This document shows, one piece after another, positions 27,852 to 41,616 of a DNA stretch of 64,000 nt (the stretch's first letter is position 1; every line of letters begins with the position of its first letter). The stretch is from Tranzscheliella williamsii (taxonomy: Eukaryota; Basidiomycota; Ustilaginomycetes; Ustilaginales; Ustilaginaceae), in the NCBI GenBank assembly GCA_023212725.1, contig JALBYF010000004.1, positions 62,001-126,000 of the forward strand. Direction: 5' to 3'. A program made the translations under genes and the position numbers. Below the pieces are notes generated by a model, which was not told the origin of the DNA, made no database searches, and saw nothing but the letters and a program-made list of their open reading frames with translations.

Positions 27852-30800
27852 TCAGCGGAAGAGGACGTCGGGGAGTGTGCCGTCGGCTTCGTAGTTGCTG
27901 TTGGAGTGAGGTTGTGTTTCCACTGCTGCCTCTGTGGTGGTGTCGATGGGCGCGTCTGTTTTGGCTGGCGCGTCAGCGACGGGGCCGTAGTTTCTGAGCT
28001 CGGTGCTCTCGAGGAAGACTTCGTCCTTGAGGAGGTCAGTCCAGCTTTCCATGCGCTTCAGGATGGCGAGGCGGAGGGCGGCGACGAGGAGCGAGCCCTG
28101 AACGACGCCGTATACGCGGCGGAGGAGTATCTGCTCTTCCTCGCGGTTTGCGGCGGCGACGACGCCTTGGCTAGCCAGAAGGTCGGCGACCAAGATGGGG
28201 AAGAGCAGGAGGACGCCGCCGAGCGCGCAGATCGGCGCGACGACGCGGGCGTAGGCGACCTTCAGCCGCGGCCGGGTAACGCCGCCGCGCACAACCTGGT
28301 CCGCGCCGTCCATGAACCACCGCAGCGGCCCGCGGTCGGGAATCCCCACGAAGCGGACCCCGAACATCACCAGCCGCAGCTCGATCACCCCCAGCGCCCA
28401 GATCTGCCCGGGCTGGATCACCGGCACCACCGACAATGCGTACCGCATAGGCACCACAATATACTGCTCGACCAAGAGGCCCACCACGAAAGGCGCTACC
28501 CCTGCAACGCCGGCCAGCAGACACACCGCCTTGGCCCACCTCCATGCCTTGCGCGCAAAGCCGATCAGGAAGAATGCATGAGCCGATGTGCCAAACCGCC
28601 GCGCCTTGGAACGCGCCCGGGCCGACAACTTTCGGTAGATCTGATGTACCTTGAAGCAGAGTGTGAGGCTGACAACGCCGAAGAGGAACGAGTAGAAGTC
28701 GTGGATCTCTTGCCTTTCTCGGGACAGGGTGAGCTGGACCAGCGAGCTAAGGCCTCGGCCAATGGCAAGCGGCAGCGATAGCCCCAAGATGAACAAGAAG
28801 CAATGACTCAGCCAAAGCAGGACAAGAATAAGGGTGATCCGTCTGCCGTAATTTGAAGGCAGATACAGGGTGGTATACGTGGGCTTCGTCGTCTGCTTTT
28901 CGGCTTCCGTCTCTTGCTTAATAATAGCCTCCGCCGCTCGGTCGTTGGCAGGCGAGCCGTCTCGATTCAGCGGGATAATGAGCGGTCCCGTGGTGACAGC
29001 CTTGTCATCGGCCGGGACACGACACAATCCACCGTCCTCCACGGGCTCATCGTGACGACGCGATGAGGTAGACGGTTCGCGAGTGAACCCGCCAAGCAAG
29101 GACCTCCAAGCGGAGTCCTGCTTAACCACCCGTTCTTCTGGAAAGTCACCGCCGATCATATAGCTGCTGAGCCGCAAATGTTGCGAAGCTGCCGTCCACC
29201 AACCCTTCAGGGCTCGTTCCGAGACTGCCTCCGGGTCGACCTGTTGCATCGCCCAGGGCATGATCATGTGCACCGCAATGAGATCGATCGGAACTTCGGT
29301 GAGTGCGTCGTACGGTTTCCACCGCAACGGAAGTACGCCAGTGAAGCCTAGTGCATATCGCAAAAAGTAGGTGTTGACACCGACGCTGGCAACCAAAATG
29401 CCGGCATACATGACAGCAGAAGCGCCGATTTTGCTGAGCTGTGTCACGCTCTTCTTGTCCAAGATCTCCTTGATCGGGTGGAAACTCGGGTCATTTGGAT
29501 CCCGGATCCAGCATAGCACGCCAGGACGCAGGACCTTGCGAGTGGCAGAGACGTACTGTGCAAAGACAAACATGTAGATCGTACCTCCCATCCACCTCGT
29601 GAAGGCGAAGGAGATGGGCGCATACCGGATCCTCTCGGGCCATCCCGAGATGGATGCTTCGGCGAAGAGCGGCATAACACAGATGTCGAAGAGCAGTCCA
29701 CAGCCAAGTGGAAAAACGATAAGCTCGACAAAGATGAACGAAACGGCCTTGAGGATGAGGACGTGCTGATCCATGAACAGCTTGAAGGCCGAGTTGTTTG
29801 CGATCGCAGCCTGTAGGTTTGGCTTGGAAAAGTGTTGGTAGACAAAGAGCGCCAGCAGCCAGTAGCCATGTCCGAAAGCGATGCAAAAGGCCCTGTCGAT
29901 AGCGGAGGAGCCGGATGTGTGGGCGTCGAGAGACGCAAACACATCTGACAAACCCACCATAATCTTTTGCAGCGAGCCGCGGAAGCCTGTCCTCAGAGCG
30001 ACGTCGAAAGTGGTGGCGACAGCCTGACGTTGTACAGGATTTACCAACGACAATGGTAATATCCAATCAAGCTGCCTCGAGAGGTATGATACGCTGTCGC
30101 TGACGTTGCCGTGTGCCATAGTCCCTTGTGACCGGCTTTCAGAGGTAGGGGTTGGGGTTGTGATGAGTGCCGTGAACTTTTTCAGCCAGCCACCTCTAGA
30201 CACTGCTGCGTGAGCAGTGGACTCCACAGAGACCGGCTGTCTGGGGCTGCCAGAGCCGAGGCCAGCTGCGGATGCCAGCTTGGGCCAGAAACGGTTAGCA
30301 CTAGTACTGATCAAAAAGTCGAAGACAGGATCGGTGACATAGCGAAGCAGCTTGATGGGCAGTGTGGCCAGCTTGACAAGCCGAGGTCCGGAACCTAGCA
30401 TCTTGCCGATCAAGTAGGGCATAGTGACGAAGGCGAGCATGACAAAGCTGCATAGGAAGATCATCAGACAGAGGTTCTGCATGATGCTGAACAAAGGTCC
30501 TCGCATGCCGACCGCCTCCAGGATGCCGTCCATCTCCTCGGCGAACCCGATCTCTGCATCTGGGTCGTCAAAGTCTATGTCTCCACCAGGACCGGCTGCG
30601 TCAGGTATTTCCTCTGGGCCGGCGATGGGAACGGGGAACTCAAAGCCGGCGTGCGCCTCAGTATGAGGGAGACCAGCCCGGGCTGCGTCGTCAGGACCGT
30701 TTTCACCAACCATCCCCTCGTTTCCGCTCGCGTCAGACTCGTCCTCCCATCCATCATCTTCAGCCCGATGTGCTGTCGGTCCTGCCACAGCATCGATGGC

Positions 30801-32177
30801 TGACTCGGTCGAGGATGTCGCCTGTGTGGTGTCGCCATCTGCTAGATGTGACTGAGCAGAGTCTGGTTTTTGATTCGAAGCGCCCTCCGCTTCTGCTTCT
30901 GTCTCCTCAGGCCGCGGTGCATTCAGATCTCGCTGTTTGCTGCTTTCGCCGACAAGGCCTTCCGAGTTTTGCTGCTGACGCTTCTGTTGTTGTGAAGGCC
31001 CTCTGCCTTGCAGATAGGCCGCGTGGGAAGCGTTCGACCAGAACTCATAATTCTCGTCCTCCCCTATGGGGTAGTCGTTGGCGGCCCACGTCTCTCCTTC
31101 TGTCGGGAGCTGGCTGGTACTGGCCGTCAAGCCGGCCAAACGTCGTAGACGAGCCCCGCGAAGGTCCTCTAACTCCAGCTCCCGTTCCTGCTGTTCTGAA
31201 TGTTCCGCAGTGTAATGGGGAGGCACATCTTCGGTAAGGCTGCCATTTCGTGTCCAATGCGGGTCCATGTGCGGAAGGGAGTGCGCAGATGACGGTGCTG
31301 TTTCTTGCTGGTGGGTCTGCTGCTGGCTTTCCTCGCCCCTATTGTGAAGCTCGCCGAGCCAGTCGGGCGGATGCTGCAGCTGGGGAGCCACGTGCGCGGC
31401 TGGTGCTGGCACCCCAGGAGCTGGTTGCAGCTCAGCGGCGGCAGCTGCAGCTGCAGCGAGGACCTGCGCCTGACCTTGTGCCTCGAAATGCTGTGGAACG
31501 TTCTGCAGGATCCACTCGCGAAGTAAAAACACCCCGATAAAGAGGACTACGATGACGGCGCTAAGGATTTGTCCTTCGAAGCAGTCATGCGCGAGCCTGA
31601 GGACAAGTGATTTTCCAGCCTTCTTGAGCGTATTTGCTGATATCAATGTGATGGCCGTACCGTTTGGCGAGTGCCATCGAGGCAACTGCGAAGGGCGGAG
31701 AAGGGGTGCTGCTGCTGTTGTATCTGATTGCGAGTGGTTTTGAGATGGTCTAGAGACCAAGACGCCAAGCGGTGACGGAGAGCCTGGGACAAGCATCCAG
31801 GTTGAAACATCTGTGAACCAGAAAAGGGATCTCCAAACATTGATGTTGATGTATGGCAGCAGCACCAGCCAGGTGGTTGCGACGAGAAGAGCACGTAATG
31901 CCAGCTTGGTGGTGTGTAATGAGCGGACAAGAAAACGCCGCGCATAGAGATAGCCGGGCAGCCTGCCGTCGGAAGGCATGTCCTTACGGTATCTCTTGTG
32001 GAAGATGAACGGATGATTGCATAGTTCGCAATGCTTTTTGCGCGAATGCTGAAGCCATTCGACCAGGCAATCCTGATGGCAGTATCGAATCGAGCCAGTG
32101 CATTTGCAGGGGTAGTAGAGCGGCGACCCGGGCTCAGGGCCGCTCCGGCAGATACGACAAGAGTCTTGATCGTCCAT
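27852..32177 (-). CDS. DOA10: ER membrane RING-CH E3 ubiquitin ligase Doa10/SSM4
   Basis: Intronless ORF of 1441 residues from ATG 32175-32177. The N terminus is a RING-CH finger: SCRICRSG, then YYPCKCTGSIRYCHQDCLVE, WLQHSRKKHCELCNHPF (residues 6-55), with the C4HC3 order of MARCH ligases. About fourteen membrane segments follow. A long Gln/Glu/Ser-rich cytosolic insert occupies about 230-545. The central segment after it (GMRGPLFSIMQNLCLMIFLC, FVTMPYLIGKMLG) corresponds to the conserved TD region of Doa10/TEB4. The C-terminal half contains repeated aromatic membrane spans. The protein targets misfolded ER and nuclear-envelope substrates for ERAD with Ubc6/Ubc7. It is a little longer than yeast Doa10 (1319). 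The sense strand of the last 500 bp is conspicuously GC-rich compared with the first 3.5 kb. Confidence 0.93.
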   Translation of the reverse strand: MDDQDSCRICRSGPEPGSPLYYPCKCTGSIRYCHQDCLVEWLQHSRKKHCELCNHPFIFHKRYRKDMPSDGRLPGYLYARRFLVRSLHTTKLALRALLVATTWLVLLPYININVWRSLFWFTDVSTWMLVPGSPSPLGVLVSRPSQNHSQSDTTAAAPLLRPSQLPRWHSPNGTAITLISANTLKKAGKSLVLRLAHDCFEGQILSAVIVVLFIGVFLLREWILQNVPQHFEAQGQAQVLAAAAAAAAELQPAPGVPAPAAHVAPQLQHPPDWLGELHNRGEESQQQTHQQETAPSSAHSLPHMDPHWTRNGSLTEDVPPHYTAEHSEQQERELELEDLRGARLRRLAGLTASTSQLPTEGETWAANDYPIGEDENYEFWSNASHAAYLQGRGPSQQQKRQQQNSEGLVGESSKQRDLNAPRPEETEAEAEGASNQKPDSAQSHLADGDTTQATSSTESAIDAVAGPTAHRAEDDGWEDESDASGNEGMVGENGPDDAARAGLPHTEAHAGFEFPVPIAGPEEIPDAAGPGGDIDFDDPDAEIGFAEEMDGILEAVGMRGPLFSIMQNLCLMIFLCSFVMLAFVTMPYLIGKMLGSGPRLVKLATLPIKLLRYVTDPVFDFLISTSANRFWPKLASAAGLGSGSPRQPVSVESTAHAAVSRGGWLKKFTALITTPTPTSESRSQGTMAHGNVSDSVSYLSRQLDWILPLSLVNPVQRQAVATTFDVALRTGFRGSLQKIMVGLSDVFASLDAHTSGSSAIDRAFCIAFGHGYWLLALFVYQHFSKPNLQAAIANNSAFKLFMDQHVLILKAVSFIFVELIVFPLGCGLLFDICVMPLFAEASISGWPERIRYAPISFAFTRWMGGTIYMFVFAQYVSATRKVLRPGVLCWIRDPNDPSFHPIKEILDKKSVTQLSKIGASAVMYAGILVASVGVNTYFLRYALGFTGVLPLRWKPYDALTEVPIDLIAVHMIMPWAMQQVDPEAVSERALKGWWTAASQHLRLSSYMIGGDFPEERVVKQDSAWRSLLGGFTREPSTSSRRHDEPVEDGGLCRVPADDKAVTTGPLIIPLNRDGSPANDRAAEAIIKQETEAEKQTTKPTYTTLYLPSNYGRRITLILVLLWLSHCFLFILGLSLPLAIGRGLSSLVQLTLSRERQEIHDFYSFLFGVVSLTLCFKVHQIYRKLSARARSKARRFGTSAHAFFLIGFARKAWRWAKAVCLLAGVAGVAPFVVGLLVEQYIVVPMRYALSVVPVIQPGQIWALGVIELRLVMFGVRFVGIPDRGPLRWFMDGADQVVRGGVTRPRLKVAYARVVAPICALGGVLLLFPILVADLLASQGVVAAANREEEQILLRRVYGVVQGSLLVAALRLAILKRMESWTDLLKDEVFLESTELRNYGPVADAPAKTDAPIDTTTEAAVETQPHSNSNYEADGTLPDVLFR

Positions 32178-34607
<2,430 letters not shown>

Positions 34608-34970
34608 TCCCCCCCGCACCCCCACCTCCGCCACCGTATACCCGCCACCTCGCTGTATTTCTATCACCGACTGCCGCGCAATGCGACTTTCTTGTCACAT
34701 ATCGCCGTATCGCCACATCTTGCACTCCGAACACATCGTCTGAACAGTAGCAATCAGACTCAAAACTCCATCAGCACTCATTGAGCGAACAACACACGCG
34801 ATGGAAAAGTACCATGCAGAACGATCTTAGCATTCATCAGTGGGAGCTAGTAGGAGGACCGAGTTCCCGGATAGGGTGGCTACTTCTCGAGCCGAATCGA
34901 GAGAGGCCCGATGCAGAAGAGCGCTATGGGCCTAAACATGGTAAAAGTGGGGGTGGGTGCCCGACAGTAT
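34608..34970. other. Convergent 3' intergenic region DDX41 / ubiquitin-eS31
   Basis: 363 bp between two stop codons. The first 50 bp are C-rich, then the sequence becomes AT-richer. It holds only 3' untranslated sequence as far as can be seen. Confidence 0.5.
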
Positions 34971-36152
<1,182 letters not shown>

Positions 36153-37127
36153 TCAATTAAGGTCAAGGTCGAAGGCATCCTCCTCTTCCTCCTGTCGCTG
36201 TTGCTGTTGCTGCGCATGGAACTGGGAGTATGCGGGAAGAAAGTCTTCCTGAACAGCGTTCTGGTCCTCTGCTGCGTCTTCCGTCGGTGGCTCGGCCATG
36301 GGGGCGCCTCCGAGCAGATCCTGGCTGTTGAGGATGCCCTGCCGCATCATGGCGTCCGAGGGGAAGGGCATCTCTTGGGGCATCGAGGGCATGGCGGGAT
36401 CGTAGTAGGCTGCTGCGCGCTTGGCATACTGGTTGTACCCGGGGGCCAGGACGAGCGCTTCTTGGTCTGGCCCGTCCACAGCACCGCGCTCGGCATCATC
36501 CCCAGCTTGCTGCATGCCGGTTGCAGCGCCATCTTCTTTCGAGCTAGAGGAAGCCAGCCGTGGCAATTTGTACCCCGGCGGCGCAGAGGTGTACCTGGCT
36601 AAACGTTGTGCGTAGGTCAAGAGAGTGTGGTGGCCGATTGGATTGCTTTCGGCGCGGCGGATGGTAGACAGCTCTTGGCGTGAGAGCCGCACGATGTCGT
36701 CCAACTCGTTGCTCATCTTGCTAAGCTCCATGATGGCCTGTTTGGTGCGTCGATCCGTCGCCTTGGCCTTGCTTTTGAGGTACTCGATCTTGGCCTGGTT
36801 AGCTGCATGCTGGCGAGCTGCCTGTATACGCGAAGACAGGAGTTGGTCGACCTGGGCCAAGGCGGCCAAGGCGTCGTCGGTAGTTGTGATTGTCCAGGCT
36901 TGCTGTGCAACGGAGTCGGAGACGTGATGTTGCTTGAAAGATGGGTCCTCTATTGATGTGAACAAAGCCTTGGTGAGTGTGGAGTATGCAGACAAGGTGG
37001 AGAGAAGTGTAGTAGACGTAGAGGTGGACGAGTTGGGGCCGAGGCTGGCAACATCGGAAGACATCGATGCTGAGGTCGGGGGCTGCCCATGCGCGGGCTC
37101 CTGCACGCCTCGAGAAGCCATGGACAT
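36153..37127 (-). CDS. MED4: Mediator complex subunit 4
   Basis: Intronless ORF of 324 residues; ATG at residue 1 (37125-37127) or residue 3. Residues 85-170 form the Med4 coiled coil (DDALAALAQVDQLLSSRIQA, IEYLKSKAKATDRRTKQAIM, ELSKMSNELDDIVRLSRQEL). The diagnostic block HHTLLTYAQRLARYTSAPPG follows at about 175-195, then MPFPSDAMMRQGILNSQDLL, the equivalent of the PWP-D-E-M-R-x-G motif after the hinge. The tail is Gln/Glu-rich (QQQQQRQEEEEDAFDLDLN). Med4 is part of the middle module of Mediator, a nuclear RNA polymerase II coactivator. The third-position GC is moderate here, unlike many neighbours. Confident assignment from the coiled-coil plus hinge pattern. Confidence 0.85.
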   Translation of the reverse strand: MSMASRGVQEPAHGQPPTSASMSSDVASLGPNSSTSTSTTLLSTLSAYSTLTKALFTSIEDPSFKQHHVSDSVAQQAWTITTTDDALAALAQVDQLLSSRIQAARQHAANQAKIEYLKSKAKATDRRTKQAIMELSKMSNELDDIVRLSRQELSTIRRAESNPIGHHTLLTYAQRLARYTSAPPGYKLPRLASSSSKEDGAATGMQQAGDDAERGAVDGPDQEALVLAPGYNQYAKRAAAYYDPAMPSMPQEMPFPSDAMMRQGILNSQDLLGGAPMAEPPTEDAAEDQNAVQEDFLPAYSQFHAQQQQQRQEEEEDAFDLDLN

Positions 37128-37465
37128 CTTCTACAACTCGTTGCCCCTGTATACGTCTGGGGCCTACATCCAACCAGGTCAATGACTAGGCGAAGCAAGG
37201 GAAGGACCGAGGAAAGAGACGGAAGTGAAGGGTATGCTGGTGGCTGTTGGTCGGTTGGTTGTTAATTCGCCAGCCTGTGGATATGTGCGCTTCTCAACAG
37301 CATGGCAGCGCGGCTATGAAGGAGAATGCTCAAATTATTCAGCGCTCGGCCTCGCCAGATGACTCTTAACCACCATTCTATGTCCCGTCCCGCCTTATCG
37401 TAGCATCCTCTGCGCGCGGCTGTCAACGCTCGATGCGTTTCTAGTCTCCGGTTGGCTCCCTCACG
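37128..37465. promoter_or_regulatory. Divergent promoter region MED4 / SPF45-like
   Basis: 338 bp between divergent start codons. No clear TATA, CCAAT or recurrent octamer was seen. Confidence 0.4.
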
Positions 37466-39255
37466 ATGCCGCCGACCAACACGCCCTTCCGGGGCGCCTC
37501 CCTCTATGCCGGCATCTTCGACACGCAGAACGGTAACAAGGAGGACGCTGGATCAGGCTTTTCTATCACGGCCTCAAATCCCGTGCAGACCGCACAGACG
37601 ACATCCGTGGAGCAAGGCGGCGCATCGGGATCGACAGAAGTTCCTTCAGCGGCAGCCGGTGGGTCAGCAGGCGCCTCGACCAACGCAGCAAAGTCTTCAG
37701 GTACACTTCCTCCGGCACGGCTCGCAGCGGTCACTCTGTCTTTCGGCTCGAGTCGCACCCCCCTCCGCACTCGCACGGCCCTCACTACCCCCTGCTCCTG
37801 AGCAGAATCAGTGAGCACAGGGCACGAGCCGGTCGTGACGGAGCATGACTGCGAGGCGTTCGAACAGCTGTGCTCACCTACCGTTCTTGTCCTCCCTCTT
37901 TCTTCCTCCATCGTGGGCTGAACTGCCCCACTATCGTTCGCTTTTTTCTGATCCGCTCTCTCACAGGCTGGTCGGCTGCACTGCGCTTCGCTCCGCGAAA
38001 GAGTGTTGCAGCGAGTAAGAACAAGCCCCGGCCCAACGCTGCTTTTGTAGCCTCGTTAGCGCCGCCTGTCCCTCCTGCCTCTTTCTCTGAGGAGGCGGAT
38101 GCATCTCTGAACAGAAATGCAGCCACGCCAGCCGAAAGCACCAGTACAACAACGTTGCCAGCACCAGCACGCAATCCTACAGGTGTCAAAGCTGGTTTGG
38201 AGATTCGAGGAGCTGCGGCTGCTGTGGCTCGGTCTGAACCAGCCGCCACGTCTACTGTCACCGTCTCTGCCCTTGCTGCCCCAGGCTCTCACTACGACGA
38301 AGCCGAAGTACTCGCACAGCTCCAGGCGTATCCGGTGCGGGAGCCGCCGCCATTCACACTCCCGCCCGAGGTTCTAGAGCGGGACAAGGCGCTGGTGCGC
38401 CAAGCAGCGGAAGCGCGCGGCGAATTCCGGCCCTTTGGGCAACACTCTCGGCCGGACGACTACGACGAAACGTATACCGGAGATGGAGAAGGCGCAGCAG
38501 ACGGAGACGAGGACGTGAATGGCTTTATGGCCACAAGCGCTGGCAAGAAGATGGCGAGAAAGAAGGTGAGTCTTTGTTGGCCGTATTGTAGTACCGCGGC
38601 GAGCTGTTCCTGACTAGCCAACCCACTCGTTCCACTGCTGACGCAGAAGAGGCGCAAGCACGGCAACTCACCACCGCCTGGGCAGAACATGAACGCCGAC
38701 TACGACCCGCGTATCCCGAACGACTATATGGCCTTCAAGCAGTTAATCTACGGACGGAGAGAGGCCGAGCGGAACTACATGCGCTGGCAGCAAGAGAAGA
38801 GTCAAAGCCACTACGACTGGGAGCAGGCGGCCGAGCCGGAGCAGGGAGAGCCGAGCCGCCGATTCAGCCGATTTGCGCCGCCTGCGCACTTTGCTAGCGC
38901 GTTGGCCAGCCCAACGACGGCCAGCAACGACGAGAACAACGAGACGTCTCGTGAGTCACAGCTGGGGAGGGGCGACGCGAGGCGAGGGGGTGCGCGGGTG
39001 GATTTGGCCCAGACGGGGGAAGAAGCGTACGCGCGGCGGCTAGCCATGAGTGCGGCTTCGACGGGCGAGCAGGCGTCCGGCGGGGGGGCAGTCGTGCCAG
39101 GTCGGCCGGCTTTGTCGCCCCCCGCCGCAGCGTGCGCTCCCGCTGCCGCTCCGAACGCCTCGATGCCGCCCGCTCCGCAGCACACCGACTTCGCAGCGCG
39201 CCAGAGCGCGGCCGCTGCCATCGCCGCGCGCCTCGCCAAAGCGCGCCCGCCCTAA
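37466..39255 (+). CDS. SPF45/RBM17-like splicing factor lacking the G-patch and RRM domains
   Basis: Three exons: 37466-37700, 37967-38565, 38647-39255, giving 480 residues. The product starts MPPTNTPFRGASLYAGIFDT; SLYAGIF, then GWSAALRFAPRKS across the first junction, are typical of the SPF45 N terminus. Later blocks also fit: ADYDPRIPNDYMAFKQLIYG, a charged helix with RREAERNYMRWQQEKSQ, and VDLAQTGEEAYARRLAMSAA. Known SPF45 proteins then continue into a G-patch and an RRM that binds splicing factors SF1, U2AF and SF3b1. Here the frame stops after AAAIAARLAKARPP, and 300 bp downstream on the same strand contain neither domain. The first intron is 266 bp with a weak GTACAC donor and could hide a small extra exon (a coding-like stretch follows 37805). 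Splice calls are by eye. Confidence 0.65.
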
Positions 39256-39575
39256 CCCCCACCAACACAAAATAACACCACTGCGCACGGAAGGGCGTCG
39301 CGCCCGCCGCCCCCCGCATCTACTTTGCCCCACTCCCATCCCCCTGCCCCCCTGCCCCCCCTGTATCCCACCGCACGCCGGACGTTGAGTCGCTAAACGA
39401 CAATGATGGGTGCGTCACCAGCTTGTCTTTACGGGGAAGCCAACCCGGCCGAGCAGGCCCTTTTACGGTGAAGCGCGGAGGATGTACATTGGCAAACGCG
39501 GCGTTGGCGCGGAGGATGTGCACGGTAGCCCGGGGGGTGGGGGCGCGGGGGAGACGAGGGGACGCGGAGGGGTGA
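39256..39575. other. Convergent 3' region SPF45-like / CHO1
   Basis: 320 bp between two stop codons. The first 110 bp are extremely C-rich, then a G-rich stretch begins at about 39470. I searched it for a missing G-patch or RRM exon and found none. Confidence 0.5.
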
Positions 39576-40793
39576 TTAGGGCTTGGGCACGCGGAGGGTC
39601 TTGGAAACCATGGCGGTGGCCCAGGCGAGCCAGAGGAAGGCGAGGTAGTGTGCCTCGAACTTGGCGAGCGAGGTGGCCCAGTGGGCGGCCGACTTGGCGG
39701 AGAAGCCGGGGACGTTTTCCAAGAGGAGCTGGACGGGCTTGGAGAGGTCGATGGCAAAGGTGCCGAGCGGCACGCCGCGGCCACTGAACGCGGCGGGCAG
39801 GTACCCGCGCAGCGATCCCGTAAAAGTGAGGCCATCGGCGGCGAGAGCGCCGCGCTCCTTGGCCAGCGCGAGCGGCAGTCCGCCCGGCTCGATGCGCCCC
39901 GTCAGCAGACACACGGCCATCCCGCCGACGAGGACGAGCGACGAGGGGATAGGAAGTCCCTCGAAATACCTGGCTTTGCCGGTGCTGTCGTGGGGAATGC
40001 TGGCAGCGGTAACATTGAATCGAGCCAGGCGAGCAACGCCGGCACAGACGAACAGAGTAAGCATCAAACCGTCCAGCGGGGTGCGCAACCCAAGCGCATA
40101 GGCGGCAAAGGCGGGAGCGGCACCAAAGGAAAGCGAGTCGGCCAAGCTGTCGAGTTCCTGGCCGAGCATCGAGGAGGATTTCCTCCATCGGGCTACCTTG
40201 CCATCCAGAAGATCAAAGATGGCGCCAAAGACAGGGAACCAGAGGGCGAACCAGGCATGCTTGGGGTCCGAAGTGATCAGATACCTGGCCGAGGCGAAGA
40301 GACTCTGGGCGCCGCAGAAGGCGTTCATCAGAGTGAAAGCGTCTGCCAGGTGGAAGTTGCGCACCAGCGAAAAGTGGCCGTCGGTCTCGATGAACTTGAC
40401 AAGCTCGCTATCGTGGGCATCTTGGGCGGTAGCGGCCTGTCCCTTCTTGCGTTGGCGCACGCCTTCGGACGAAGCCGAGGTGGAAAGATCCTTGTTCATA
40501 TTGGCCTGAAGATTGGAAGGGGCAAGCGCGGAGCTGAAGGCTGAGGTGGATACTAGCTGCGAGGCTCCTTTGGAGGCGACGCCCGAGGTAGGATGCGAAA
40601 GGGGGGCGGGGGTGACGAGCGAGGGCGCGAGCGGATCCGAGGGAATCGAGGCGAGCGGATCCGAGACTTGACTAGAGACGACGGTAGCGCGGGAAACGTG
40701 GTGATCGGAAGCTGCTATGTTGGTGGCGGAAGTGCTAGCAGAGGAGGCGTCGACAAGAGAGGGATCGGTAATGGCCGGTATGGTACCTGGCAT
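39576..40793 (-). CDS. CHO1: CDP-diacylglycerol-serine O-phosphatidyltransferase (phosphatidylserine synthase)
   Basis: ORF of 405 residues from ATG 40791-40793 (MPGTIPAITDPSLVDASSAS). The frame is open farther upstream only to a TTG. Residues 1-135 are Ser-rich and disordered. The membrane enzyme begins at HFSLVRNFHLADAFTLMNAF. The CDP-alcohol phosphotransferase signature D-G-x2-A-R-x8-G-x3-D-x3-D is intact: DGKVARWRKSSSMLGQELDS then LAD (about 196-218). Several hydrophobic spans follow (FGAAPAFAAYALG, LTLFVCAGVARLARFNVTAA). The enzyme makes phosphatidylserine from CDP-diacylglycerol and serine in the ER and mitochondria-associated membranes. N-terminal Ser/Lys sites could be phosphorylated as in yeast Cho1. 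The adjacent PI synthase family is smaller and lacks this N-terminal extension. Confidence 0.92.
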   Translation of the reverse strand: MPGTIPAITDPSLVDASSASTSATNIAASDHHVSRATVVSSQVSDPLASIPSDPLAPSLVTPAPLSHPTSGVASKGASQLVSTSAFSSALAPSNLQANMNKDLSTSASSEGVRQRKKGQAATAQDAHDSELVKFIETDGHFSLVRNFHLADAFTLMNAFCGAQSLFASARYLITSDPKHAWFALWFPVFGAIFDLLDGKVARWRKSSSMLGQELDSLADSLSFGAAPAFAAYALGLRTPLDGLMLTLFVCAGVARLARFNVTAASIPHDSTGKARYFEGLPIPSSLVLVGGMAVCLLTGRIEPGGLPLALAKERGALAADGLTFTGSLRGYLPAAFSGRGVPLGTFAIDLSKPVQLLLENVPGFSAKSAAHWATSLAKFEAHYLAFLWLAWATAMVSKTLRVPKP

Positions 40794-41616
40794 GGAAATC
40801 GAAGAACTGGAACACGTCGACAGTACCGCGTTGCTATGGAACGGCAGGATCGAGTAGAGCTCTGCGTCGTGGTGGAATTGGTGGTTGGCAAGCAAGCAAG
40901 GAAGAAAGGATGCAGAAGGTGATCAACTTTGCGAAGGGTGAGTCGCATGGAGTATTGAGACTGTGAGTGTTGCATGGCTGTCTGTGCATTTGTCCGCAAT
41001 CATTTCTCATTTCTCATTTCTCATTTCTCTCCACTTTGCCTTTTCCTGCCTTTGCTAGTTATTCCGTCACAGTATAGCCATTCGCTCGTAATCCCATTCA
41101 AAAAAGCAATCTTATCAATTCAATGCGAGGTGCGGTCCAAGAGCGGACGTGGCAAATGACGTTTTGCAACAGCGCCGCACCACAGCCGCTCGTATGACAT
41201 CGATTGCAGCCTGCGATCTCCGCCCGATTGCCGCACGTGTCGTCCCCTTCAACTGTCTTTCTGTTAGGGCATTGGGGATGGGGCTAGGAAGAATCTAACA
41301 GCTCTGGGGCCCAGAAGACACCGCTGAACACGGCGCGGCCGCACGACACGGAAGTCGCAAGAAGCGACAGAACGACGTGACGGCCAACGCCGGTCAGGCT
41401 ATCTGCGACTTGGCCGACTTCCTTGCCTCTCTCCGTCTTTATCCCGCTCACCGAGTTGTCGCTCATCGCATCGTAAGAGCTATGCATGTCACAGCGGCGA
41501 GCCGGGCGCAGCGATCCAAGCACATCACTATTGACGCTCATCTCGAGCGCATGAGCAAATCCCCGTCTTTCTCTGTAAGAAAAGCCATCCGTAGCGGCAC
41601 CGTCTAGCTTCGCGCC
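40794..41616. promoter_or_regulatory. Divergent promoter region CHO1 / PAN2
   Basis: 823 bp. It contains four tandem CATTTCT units (41001-41028) and TGTTAG cores at about 41264 and 41295. No clear inositol/choline-response element (CATGTGAAAT) was seen. No gene was recognised. Confidence 0.4.
41001..41028. repeat. Four tandem copies of a 7-bp unit
   Basis: CATTTCT repeated four times without mismatch in the CHO1/PAN2 divergent promoter, a pyrimidine-rich microsatellite-like tract. Repeat number could vary between strains. Confidence 0.85.

Noticed and set aside
40794..40895. Upstream extension of the CHO1 reading frame
   Set aside because: It begins with TTG, not ATG; the first ATG is at 40793.
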